Shown here piece by piece: positions 35,119 to 43,671 of a stretch of 64,000 nt of DNA. Made by a program: the position numbers and the translations under genes. This DNA comes from Xanthomonas hortorum (GTDB lineage: Bacteria > Pseudomonadota > Gammaproteobacteria > Xanthomonadales > Xanthomonadaceae): assembly GCF_002940005.1 (NCBI RefSeq), contig NZ_MDEF01000011.1. One strand, given 5' to 3'. Each line of letters opens with the position of its first letter. The first letter of the stretch is position 1. The notes under the pieces are model-generated. The model saw only the letters and a program-made list of their open reading frames with translations, had not been told where the DNA came from and ran no database searches.

Positions 35119-36894
35119 CTATCGCCGCGTCGATGGATCTTTTGTGTGACGAATTGCGCAATCCAACATCGACGGCGTGCGTGCTGAATCCAGTGGGGGC
35201 GTGGCGGCGCCGTGCTGCTCGACCCGGTTACGTCCGCGGTGTTTGGCGATATACAGCGCCGCATCGGCTTTCTGGATCAGGCTCGATCCCAATTCGCCAT
35301 CGATCGGGAAGCTGGCCACGCCGATCGACGCGGTCACGCGCGGCAACGCGCGCTGGCCATCGGTGACCGCCAATGCGGCGATAAAGCCACGGATCTGCTC
35401 GGCCACGCGCATGGCTTCGGCGCCATCGGTCTCGGGCAGGATCACGGTGAATTCTTCGCCGCCGTAGCGGCAGGCCACATCTTCGGCGCGCAGGCGGGTC
35501 AGCAGCAGCTCGCCCACCGCTGCCAGCAGCAGATCGCCGCCGGCATGGCCCTGGCTGTCGTTGAACTGTTTGAAGTGGTCCACATCCAGCATCAGCACCG
35601 ACAACGGCAGGTCACGCCGTGCGCAGCGCGCCAGCTCGTGGCTGAGCGATTCTTCCAGATAGCGGCGGTTGTACAGCCCGGTCAGCGCATCGCGAATGGA
35701 TTGTCGCCGCAGCGATTCGCGCAGACGCAGATTGCTCAGCGCCAACGACAACTGCTCGGCGGCGGCCTCGGCGATTTCCAGGCGCGGCATCGGGCCACGG
35801 CCGGGCGAGGACAGAAACAGAAAGCCGAGCTGGGTGCCTTGCGCCGACATCGGCAGGCAGGCGGTAGTGATCGGCGCGGAGGTGTCGGGCACGGCGATAT
35901 GCGCGCACAGCGCATCCCGGTGCAGGTCTTCGATGATGTGCGGCTGACCACGGCGCAACGCCCAGCACTCTTCCGGCAGCAGATGCGGCGCGCTTTGCAG
36001 CAGCGGCTCGCCCCAGTGGCTGATCGCTTCGGCGCGATCCTGCGACGCGCGCAGCAGATACACGCTTCCGGCCACGCCGGGCAGCAGGCCGGCCAGGGTG
36101 CGGCTGGTCACCACCAACGCCTCTTCGGCGCTGATGCAACTCTGCAGCAGGCCGGTGTAACGGCTGAGCAGATTGAGATCGGCGGTACTGCGTTGCAACG
36201 CGTCTACACTGTCGCCCAGCTCGCGATTGGCCTGCGCTGCCAGCCGCTCGGCCTGCGCGCGATTGCTCAGTTCGCGCATCAACAACCCGTAGACGGTGCC
36301 GACGACGACCAGCCCGAATGGAATGCCGGCCAGCGCCAACACCAGCAGCAAGGTCGCACTTTGCCGGCTGCTTTCGGCGCGCTCCACCAACAGTTCCTGT
36401 TCGCGCTGCACCATGCTCAGCGACTGCTCGCGGATCGCGCTGGTGGTGCGGAAAGCGTTCTGTCGAATGCTTGCGCGCGCCGGTTCCAGACCGCTTTGCG
36501 TATAGAGGTCGAGCGTATGCTGGATCTGCTGCAGGCGCGTTTCCACCAACTGCTGCAAGCGGTCCAGATGCTGTTCCTGGGTGGTGTTGTCGGTAATCAG
36601 CCTTCGCAGGTTGCCGAGCAGAATCGGCAGGCGTTCGACGCTGGTCTGATAGTCGAGCAAATATCCATCGTTACCGGTGAGCAAAAAGCCGCGCTGCGCC
36701 GACTCGGCATCCAGCATGCGCGCCTGGATCTCGTCGATCCGGCCGATCACTTCATGCGTGTGTGCCACCCACGCGGCATCGGTCAGCGAGCGGCGCGCAC
36801 CGACGAAGATGCCGATGCCGATGGCGATAAAAATCAGCGCAGAAAAGGCCAGTGCAAGCTGATTGCTGCGGCGCGAGGTAAAAGAGGAGGGCAT
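35119..36894 (-). CDS. diguanylate cyclase with CHASE3 and GAF domains
   Basis: Membrane-bound c-di-GMP synthase of 591 residues. A first membrane helix (about residues 12-33) leads to a CHASE3-like periplasmic helical domain (RGFLLTGNDGYLLDYQ), then a second helix near residues 182-206. A GAF domain covers about 245-385. The GGDEF domain shows LTGLYNRRYLEE, DVDHFKQFND and an intact active site GGEEF. The product-inhibition site is present as RAED five residues before GGEEF. No EAL or HD-GYP domain is seen, so it should only make c-di-GMP. Bactofilin and the zinc-ribbon protein are downstream in one operon. Confidence 0.92.
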   Translation of the reverse strand: MPSSFTSRRSNQLALAFSALIFIAIGIGIFVGARRSLTDAAWVAHTHEVIGRIDEIQARMLDAESAQRGFLLTGNDGYLLDYQTSVERLPILLGNLRRLITDNTTQEQHLDRLQQLVETRLQQIQHTLDLYTQSGLEPARASIRQNAFRTTSAIREQSLSMVQREQELLVERAESSRQSATLLLVLALAGIPFGLVVVGTVYGLLMRELSNRAQAERLAAQANRELGDSVDALQRSTADLNLLSRYTGLLQSCISAEEALVVTSRTLAGLLPGVAGSVYLLRASQDRAEAISHWGEPLLQSAPHLLPEECWALRRGQPHIIEDLHRDALCAHIAVPDTSAPITTACLPMSAQGTQLGFLFLSSPGRGPMPRLEIAEAAAEQLSLALSNLRLRESLRRQSIRDALTGLYNRRYLEESLSHELARCARRDLPLSVLMLDVDHFKQFNDSQGHAGGDLLLAAVGELLLTRLRAEDVACRYGGEEFTVILPETDGAEAMRVAEQIRGFIAALAVTDGQRALPRVTASIGVASFPIDGELGSSLIQKADAALYIAKHRGRNRVEQHGAATPPLDSARTPSMLDCAIRHTKDPSTRR

Positions 36895-37011
36895 GCGCCG
36901 ATGCTAGCCTGCCGTGCTCGAAAACATGCGCTTTCTGCCGCCGACAAACGCACACGCCGGCTCGATAAAGCCGGCGCGTGCGCAAAGTGCCAACGGGGTC
37001 ACGCGGTGTTT

Positions 37012-37154
37012 CGGAGTGGCTGACAAGCGCAGCCGGCGGTCCTTGGTGGTACGAACGGCGCAGAAGAGCCGGCGTGTGCATGATACATGGCGCTTTCCGA
37101 GCACCGACCGTGCCCGCCTAGCGGTGAGCGCAGTCGTTGTGACAGTCGCTCTTA
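37012..37154. repeat. inverted element with GGAGTGGCTGACAA-type ends
   Basis: The left end GGAGTGGCTGACAAGCG is answered on the right by GACAGTCGCTCTTA, whose complement begins TAAGAGCGACTGTC. The ends resemble those of the elements at 18657-18729 and 3356-3984 but are more diverged. The right end overlaps the TAA stop of the minus-strand lipoprotein gene. Part of the remaining 257-base spacer before the cyclase gene is unexplained. Confidence 0.6.
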
Positions 37155-37478
37155 GTGTTCCGGATGCTCTGCGTCGTGCTTGTCGGCATTCTGCTCGGCC
37201 TTGTTGGCCATCTCGCGGGTCTTGTCGGCGGTGGCGTCGGCGGCATTGGCGGTTGCGCGGCTGGCATCGGCCGCCAGTTCGCGAGCGGCAACGCGTGCGT
37301 CGGCAGTGGCAGCCTTGGCCTGCACGGCAGCGCGATCGGCGGCCTGCTCGGTGGCAGCAGCAGCGTGCTTGGCAGCGGATGCAGCATCGCGGCGCGCCTG
37401 CTCTGCATCAGGGCCTTGGCAGGCGGCGAGCGAGAGGGCGGCAATGGCGCTCAACGACAGCATGCGGATCGTCTTCAT
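37152..37478 (-). CDS. Ala-rich lipoprotein
   Basis: Protein of 108 residues with a lipoprotein signal (MKTIRMLSLSAIAALSLAAC; the cysteine at position 20 follows the lipobox). The mature part is about one third alanine with regular Ala, Asp, Lys and Glu, predicted to be a continuous helix (AASAAKHAAAATEQAADRAA). It resembles Lpp-like or LEA-like small lipoproteins. Its stop codon lies in an inverted repeat. A related gene lies just upstream at 37737-38078. The function is unknown. Confidence 0.8.
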   Translation of the reverse strand: MKTIRMLSLSAIAALSLAACQGPDAEQARRDAASAAKHAAAATEQAADRAAVQAKAATADARVAARELAADASRATANAADATADKTREMANKAEQNADKHDAEHPEH

Positions 37479-37682
37479 GGGTGGGTCCTGTTCCTGTTCC
37501 GGTGTTGGAAGGCGGAGCTTATGCAGGAGCCAATGCAGTGCGCGTCAATGCCGTACTGGCCATTCAGCCGCCGGGCGGGCAGGCCGCTACGCGATGGCGA
37601 GTCATTTGTCTAAGGGCGACGCGTGATGCATCCAGTGCAGGCGGATCAGGGGCGGATTCCGGGAGAAATTTCAGACAAAGAA

Positions 37683-37707
37683 AAAGCCGCTGGAAACCAG
37701 CGGCTTT
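37683..37707 (-). terminator. intrinsic-type hairpin after the second Ala-rich lipoprotein gene
   Basis: AAAGCCGCTGG and CCAGCGGCTTT form an 11-bp perfect stem with an AAA loop. Read on the minus strand it is followed by TTTCTTTG, so it is likely to end transcription of the gene at 37737-38078. Confidence 0.75.
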
Positions 37708-37736
37708 CTCCGAACTCGCTTGGAGCTAAGAAGTGA

Positions 37737-38078
37737 TTACTTCTTGGCTTCTTCGGCGGTGTCCTTAGCAGCTTCGGCGGTGTTTTCAGCCGTCTTGGCA
37801 GCGTCGGCAGCCTGATCAGCAGCAGCGTCGGTCGCGGCGCCGGAAGCAGCCTGGGCAGCGTCAGCAGCGGTGTCAGCCGAAGCAGCAGCGGTGTTGGCAG
37901 CAGCCTGAGCGGCGTCAGCCGACTGCGAGCCCGAGGCAGCAGCCTGGTCAGCAGCGGTCTGAGCGTCGGCAGCAGCTTCGTTAGCGGAAGCAGCAGCGTC
38001 CTGAGCCTGTTCCGGCTTCGAGCAAGCGGTCAGGGCCAGGCCCAGAGCCATTGCGATCAGCAGCTTGTTAATGGTCAT
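37737..38078 (-). CDS. Ala-rich lipoprotein (second of a pair)
   Basis: Protein of 113 residues with a lipoprotein signal (MTINKLLIAMALGLALTAC). More than 40 percent of the mature part is alanine, with evenly spaced Asp, Gln and Glu and a Lys-rich end (TAEEAKK); it should be one long helix. Composition is so biased that the third-position G/C preference is weaker than in neighbours. It differs in sequence from the lipoprotein at 37152 but has the same design. The ATG at 38078 was chosen for the signal; longer upstream frames have no basis. It is probably envelope-stress or cell-wall related, which is a guess. Confidence 0.8.
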   Translation of the reverse strand: MTINKLLIAMALGLALTACSKPEQAQDAAASANEAAADAQTAADQAAASGSQSADAAQAAANTAAASADTAADAAQAASGAATDAAADQAADAAKTAENTAEAAKDTAEEAKK

Positions 38079-38200
38079 TGTTTCAATCCTCGTCGTTAGA
38101 TTAGGCAACGCGCTATTGCGCGCCCCCGACATGATGACGGCCACAAGACTAGTGTCAAGCGTGCGCGCATTCAGTTTTGCAAAATCGCCGTTAAAAACAA

Positions 38201-39376
38201 TCAAATCAATTCGATAGCGATGGCAGTCGCTTCGCCGCCGCCGATGCACAGCGTCGCGATTCCGCGCTTGCCGCCGCGCGTGCGCAACGCGTTCACCAAT
38301 GTCACCACCAAGCGCGCACCGGATGCGCCGATCGGATGACCGAGTGCGCAGGCGCCGCCATGCACGTTGACCTTGTCGTGCGCGATGCCCAGTTCTTTGA
38401 TCGGCACCATCGGCACCACCGCGAACGCTTCGTTGATTTCGAACAGATCCACCTGGTCCAGGTGCCAGCCGATCTTGCCGACCAGGGTCTGGATCGCGGC
38501 CACCGGCGCGGTGGTGAACCACTCAGGTTCCTGCGAGTGGGTGACATGCCCCACGATGCGCGCCAACGGCGTGATGCCACGACGTTGCGCATCGTCTGCG
38601 CGCATCAGGATGGTGATTGCCGCCCCGTCGGAAATGCTCGACGAACTGGCGGCGGTGACGGTGCCGTCCTTCTTGAAGGCCGGCTTCAGGGTCGGAATCT
38701 TGGCCACATCGGATTTGCCGGGCTGCTCGTCGCTGTCCACGACGACCTCGCCCTTGCGCGTTGCCACGGTGACCGGAACGATTTCATCGACGAACGCGCC
38801 GCTGCGCTGCGCCGCCTGCGCACGCTCCACTGAGGCGATCGCGAAGGCATCCTGATCGGCGCGGCTGAAATCGAACTTCTCCGCAGTGGCTTCGCCGAAC
38901 ACACCCATCGCCTGGCCGTCGTACGGATTGGTCAGACCATCCCAGGCCATGTGGTCGACTGCCTGGAAGTTGTCGTAGCGGTTGCCGGTGCGCGAGTTGG
39001 GCAGCAGATGCGGCGCGTTGCTCATCGACTCCATGCCGCCGGCGACCACGATGCTGGCCGAGCCGGCCTTGATCAGATCGTGTCCGAACATGATCGCCTT
39101 CATGCCCGAGCCGCACACCTTGTTGATGGTGGTGGCGCCGGTGGAGGTGGGAATGCCTGCCGCAATCGCGGCCTGACGTGCAGGCGCCTGGCCGAGGTTG
39201 GCCGGCAGCACGCAGCCGACGATGACTTCTGAAATGTCGGCTGGTGCGATCCCTGATTGCGCCAGCGCACCCTCGATAGCGGCGGCGGCGAGCTTGGGCG
39301 CCGGCACGCCATTGAATTGGCCAAGGAACGAGCCGATGGCAGTGCGTTTGGCAGCAACGATGACGATGTCGGACAT
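38201..39376 (-). CDS. acetyl-CoA C-acetyltransferase (thiolase)
   Basis: Degradative or biosynthetic thiolase of 391 residues. The acyl-enzyme Cys is in NKVCGSGMKAIM (about residue 87), the His is in GGACALGHPIGASGAR, and the second Cys is in TLCIGGGEA. All are at the positions of active thiolases. It interconverts acetoacetyl-CoA or 3-ketoacyl-CoA and acetyl-CoA, and could complete beta-oxidation begun by the FadB-like enzyme at 5.2-7.2 kb, although it is not next to it. The ATG at 39376 begins MSDIVIVAAKRTA; no strong ribosome binding site precedes it. Confidence 0.94.
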   Translation of the reverse strand: MSDIVIVAAKRTAIGSFLGQFNGVPAPKLAAAAIEGALAQSGIAPADISEVIVGCVLPANLGQAPARQAAIAAGIPTSTGATTINKVCGSGMKAIMFGHDLIKAGSASIVVAGGMESMSNAPHLLPNSRTGNRYDNFQAVDHMAWDGLTNPYDGQAMGVFGEATAEKFDFSRADQDAFAIASVERAQAAQRSGAFVDEIVPVTVATRKGEVVVDSDEQPGKSDVAKIPTLKPAFKKDGTVTAASSSSISDGAAITILMRADDAQRRGITPLARIVGHVTHSQEPEWFTTAPVAAIQTLVGKIGWHLDQVDLFEINEAFAVVPMVPIKELGIAHDKVNVHGGACALGHPIGASGARLVVTLVNALRTRGGKRGIATLCIGGGEATAIAIELI

Positions 39377-39549
39377 AAAGGAGATACCGTTTAAAGTGAA
39401 ACGATTATCTGCCTCATGCTCCGTTCGCGCCAGCCGCGACATGCGCGACGCAGTTAGCTGCGACAGTGGCGTGACGATGCGTTATAAAGACGTCGTTCGG
39501 GTCCGGATTGGGCCCTATCCATGGAATGGGTTCGGGGAGAACAACGCAG

Positions 39550-42371
39550 ATGAAGAAGAGAGACGTCGCCAGGACCGTCCTGGCCTCGGCGTTGGCTGTG
39601 GCGTTGACCGCGTGTGGCGGCGGTTGAGGTGGTGGCGGCATTCGTCCGACCACACCGACTGCACCGCCACCGACCTCGCCACCGCCACCACCGCCACCGC
39701 CGGTGGTGGCACCGACGACGACACCGGAACCTGCATTCGACGCGCATCTGACGCTGACCAATGCGCGCGCCGCGCAGGCGTTGGGGTTCACCGGTGCGGG
39801 GTATCGCATCGGCGTGATCGATACCGGCATCAATACCAATCATCCGGCCTTGCAGGGGCGGGTCAGCGACAGCTTCATCTATGTCGATCCGCGCACCAAC
39901 AATGTCGCTGCGGGCGATGTGGTGGGCCACGGCACCGTGGTGGCGCAACTGGCGGCCGGGCGTGCCGTGGGGCAGTGGCCGGGCGGCATCGCCAGCGGCG
40001 CAGGCCTGGTGTCCGCGCGCATCATCAGCGATGAAGCGCCGGACGATGACGGTAGCGGCGAAGGCAATGAGGTCGATGGCCCACTTGGACTGGCCGGCGT
40101 GCATGCCGACCTGATCAGCGCAGGCGTGCGCATCATGAATAATTCGTGGGGCGGGCTGTATTGGAACGACCCGGCGGTGACCAATCAGATTGCGCAGGAA
40201 TACCGGCCTTTCATCATCGGCAACGATGGGCTGGTGGTGTTTGCCTCGGGCAACGAATCGCGTGCGCAGCCCTCCGATACGGCGGCGCTGCCCAGCCAGC
40301 TGGGCCCGAACGGGACGCTGCCGGCCGCCGATCTGGAACGCGGCTGGTTGGTGGTCGCCGCGCTGGATACCGCCAATCCCACGCAGCTGGCCTCGTACTC
40401 CAATGCCTGCGGCGTTGCGATGCGTTACTGCCTGGTGGCGCCGGGCACCTCGATGTTTCTCGACCCCGATGCCACCGCCAGCAACATCCGTTATTTCTAT
40501 GGCAGCGGCACCTCGTTTGCCGCGCCGCTGGTGTCCGGTGCAGCCGCACTGGTGTGGGAGGCGTTTCCGTATTTCAACAATGATCTGGTGCGCCAGACGT
40601 TGCTGGGAACTGCCACCGATCTGGGCGCAGCGGGCGTCGATCCGACGTTCGGCTACGGCTTGCTCAATGTCGGCAAGGCGGTGCTGGGACCGGCACGTTT
40701 CGATTGGGGGACGGTGGATGTCACCGTCAATACCTTGCGTTCGACCTGGGCCAACGACATCAGCGGCAGCGGTGGCCTGACCAAGCGTGGGACCGGTACC
40801 TTGGTATTGAGTAGCGATGCCAACACTTTTGCCGGCGACACCCAGGTGCTCGGTGGCACCTTGCAGACGGCCAGTCTGCAGAGTGCGCGCGTGGGCATCG
40901 CCAATGGCGCCAGGCTGGTCGGTGCCGGCAGGATCGGTGGAACGGTGAACAATGCCGGCACGCTGCAGGTCAACAGTGCGGCGCTGTCTGTCACCGGCAA
41001 TTACACCCAGGCGGGTGATGGCCGTCTGGCCTTGAACGTCGGCGATCGTTTGAACGTTGCGGGCACCGCGACGATTGCGGGCGATCTGCAAGTGCTCGGC
41101 CGGCGCGATTACGTGATCGACAACAACACCTACACCTTGCTGCAAGCCACCAACGGGCTGCAGGGCCGGTTCGATTCGCTCAGCAACGGGCCGGCAGTGA
41201 CCTTCCTCGATGCCAATCTGAGCTACGACAGCAATAGCGCGTATCTGACGTTGCGGCGCATGGATGTTACTGCTGTTGCGGCAACGCTGGGCGTCATCGG
41301 CACTGCATCAATGGATTCGGCAGTGCGTGTCGAGCAGGCGTTCCAGCAGGTGGACGCGCAACAACTGCAAGGCAGCGGCGCGATCAGCAACGGCTTCATT
41401 CGCGCCGCAGCGGCCTTGCAGCAATCGCCCACCGCCAAGGCAGCAGCCGATTCGTTGCGCAGTCTGTCCGGTCGTGCGCATGCTGCCTCGGCAGCGATGA
41501 CCTTCGACACCATCGATCTGGGCCGGCGTGCGTTGGCCACGCATTTCGATGGCTTGTCGCAGCAGCCGCGCATGCTCGGCGTCTGGCAACGTGCGCTCGG
41601 CGGGCCGGGCGAGGGCGGGGTGACCACGTCCGGATTCGCCACCTCCGGCTGGATGATGGGCAATGATCTGCGCCTGGCCTCCGGCGCGGTCGCGGGTTTT
41701 GCCTTCGGCGAAACGCGCTCCAACAGCCTGGGCGATCTGGATGGTGCACGTGGGCTCGATCGTCAGGTGCAAGGTCAGCTGTACTGGGGCACCACGCTGG
41801 GCTCGGCGTACACGCTGGGGCAGCTGGGTTTCGGCAATGTCGATCGGCAGATCGAGCGCAGCCTGCAGTTTGGCGAAGACCGCAGCAGCGCCTTCAGCGA
41901 CTACAGCGGCAGTTACCTCAGCGGCAACCTGCCGGCTACCGCTGGGGCGGTGCACGCGCATCGCTGACGCCGTACATGGGTCTGGATTACGTGCGGCTGC
42001 GTAGCGAAGGCTTCCGCGAAAGCGGTGGCGACGGCTTCGGGTTGCGTGCCGATGCCAGCACGTCCTCACGCACCCGGGTGCTGGCCGGTGTGCGTTCGGC
42101 GTATCGCTGGCGTGGCATCCAGTTGGGCGGTTATGCCGAATGGCAGCAGGCATTGAGCAGCGACGGCTTGATGCTGGATGCTAGTTTCATCGGTGTGGAT
42201 GCGTGGGCGCCGTTGCGTGGCATGCAGCCGGCGCGCTCGGGTGGCCTGTTCGGCATCGCGGCCTCGGCGCCGTTCGGCAACCGGAGCGAGCTGCGTTTCG
42301 GTTACGACCAGCGGGTGGGCGAGCGCGGCGACGATCGCGCGCTGAGCCTGCGTTACAGCGCCGATTTCTGA
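39550..42371 (+). pseudogene. autotransporter subtilisin-like serine protease, broken by a stop and a frameshift
   Basis: The gene begins at the ATG at 39550 with a lipoprotein-like signal (MKKRDVARTVLASALAVALT, then ACGGG). An in-frame TGA at 39625-39627 interrupts a Gly-rich linker, after which the same frame runs to 41967: a Pro-rich linker, a subtilisin domain (Asp in IGVIDTGIN, His in VGHGTVVAQ, Ser in YGSGTSFAAPLVSG), a beta-helical passenger and part of the barrel. A frameshift near 41930-41937 moves the final barrel strands to another frame, ending at 42371 with ...ALSLRYSADF, the terminal Phe typical of outer-membrane barrels. Restoring one base in the CC run at about 41932 gives a continuous reading. 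If real, little functional protein can be made. Confidence 0.88.
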
Positions 42372-42385
42372 TCGGCGTCCTGCAA

Positions 42386-42407
42386 GCCCAGGCACTGTTG
42401 CCTGGGC
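42386..42407. terminator. hairpin between convergent genes
   Basis: GCCCAGGCA and TGCCTGGGC form a perfect 9-bp stem with a CTGT loop, 15 bases after the autotransporter reading frame and just before the next minus-strand stop. No T-run. Confidence 0.5.
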
Positions 42408-42414
42408 ATGCGGA

Positions 42415-43515
42415 TCACTCGCCGCGCAACTTGTGCAAAAAGCGCGGTGCAGTGCGGCCCAGCGGCAATTTGAGCTTGCTGATGGCCTCGATGCGCGTTT
42501 CGGCAATCTGATCGGCTGCCTGCTGCGGCGGTACGCCCAGCTGCGTGGACAGATCGAACACCTTTTCCAGATTGTGATAGATGCTGCGGATCAGCCGCAT
42601 CGCGCGCTCGCGGTTGTAGCCGTCGATCTCCAGCGACACATTCATCACGCCACCGGCATTGACCACGTAATCAGGTGCGTACAGGATGCCGCGATTGTGC
42701 AACTCTTGCCCGATGGCGGCGCTGGCGAGCTGGTTGTTGGCGGTGCCGCAAATGATCTTGGCCTTGAGCCGTGGCAGCGTCTGTTCGTTGATCGCGCCTT
42801 CCAGCGCGCACGGCGCGAACACATCGGCCGGCACTTCGTAGATCTCGTCCACACGCACGGCTTCGGCGCCGTATTCGGCCACTGCGCGGTCCACCAGCGC
42901 CGGGTTCAGATCGGTCACATAGAGTTTGGCGCCGCGTTCCTTGAGCAGCTTGACCAGCTCCATGCCGATATGGCCCAGGCCCTGGATCGCGATGCTGGAC
43001 TTGCCCACTTCTTCATGGCCGAGCCTGCGATTGAGCGAGGCCATCAGCGCCTGCAGCGCGCCGTAGGCGGTGAACGGCGCCGGGTCGCCGGAGCCGCGAT
43101 GCACCTGATGCACGCCGGTGACGTACTCGCTCTCCAGGTAGATCTTTTCCATGTCGTTGACGTCGGTGCCCACGTCTTCGGAGGTGATGTAGCGCCCGCC
43201 CAGGGTGTCGACAAAACGGCCGAACGCGCGGAACAGCGCTTCGCTCTTGTCGGTCTTGGGGTCGCCGATGATCACCGCCTTGCCGCCGCCGACATTCAGG
43301 CCGGCCAGCGCGTTCTTGTAGGTCATGGTGCGGCTGAGCCGCAGCGCGTCGTCGAGTGCCGCTTCGCTGGTGGGGTAAGGGCGCATGCGCACGCCGCCCA
43401 GTGCCGGCCCGAGACGGGTGCTGTGCAAGGCGATGATCGCTTTGAGGCCGGCGTCGCGGTTGTGACAGAAAATCACCTGCTCGTGGCCGGTGGTATCGAG
43501 GGTTTCGAAAAGCAT
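42415..43515 (-). CDS. leucine/phenylalanine/valine dehydrogenase family
   Basis: Glu/Leu/Phe/Val dehydrogenase of 366 residues, the length of the leucine dehydrogenase branch, which is shorter than glutamate dehydrogenases. The substrate-binding GGVRMRPYPTSEAALDDALR, the catalytic-lysine segment MTYKNALAGLNVGGGKAVI, and the NAD-binding IQGLGHIGMELV are clear. It deaminates branched-chain amino acids to 2-oxo acids, and may feed the valine pathway at the start of the window. The ATG at 43515 begins MLFETLDTTGHEQV. The exact substrate is not settled by the sequence. Confidence 0.92.
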   Translation of the reverse strand: MLFETLDTTGHEQVIFCHNRDAGLKAIIALHSTRLGPALGGVRMRPYPTSEAALDDALRLSRTMTYKNALAGLNVGGGKAVIIGDPKTDKSEALFRAFGRFVDTLGGRYITSEDVGTDVNDMEKIYLESEYVTGVHQVHRGSGDPAPFTAYGALQALMASLNRRLGHEEVGKSSIAIQGLGHIGMELVKLLKERGAKLYVTDLNPALVDRAVAEYGAEAVRVDEIYEVPADVFAPCALEGAINEQTLPRLKAKIICGTANNQLASAAIGQELHNRGILYAPDYVVNAGGVMNVSLEIDGYNRERAMRLIRSIYHNLEKVFDLSTQLGVPPQQAADQIAETRIEAISKLKLPLGRTAPRFLHKLRGE

Positions 43516-43581
43516 CGAAGGCTCCGCGGGGCTGCGTGATGTGCCTTCCCTGAGGCCGGGTCTGGACCCGTGCAATGGGAA

Positions 43582-43624
43582 ACAAAAAACGCGACGTCTG
43601 CAGACCCTGTCCGATCACGTCGCG
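43582..43624 (-). terminator. terminator for the 2OG oxygenase gene
   Basis: Read on the minus strand, CGCGACGT and ACGTCGCG pair around a 19-base loop and are followed by GTTTTTTGTTT. It separates the oxygenase gene from the amino-acid dehydrogenase gene. Confidence 0.65.
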
Positions 43625-43671
43625 CTGCAACATTTTAAACCACGTCGGTAGGGGCTTGTGTATGAATCTGG

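Noticed and set aside
35212..37023. A 603-codon plus-strand frame across the diguanylate cyclase gene
   Set aside because: It is antisense to the cyclase and has low-complexity His/Gln/Arg content typical of a shadow.
39625..39627. TGA in the autotransporter as a selenocysteine codon
   Set aside because: It lies in a Gly-rich linker just after the lipobox, not at an active site, and a second frameshift breaks the same gene. I see no selenocysteine insertion hairpin or sel genes in the window.
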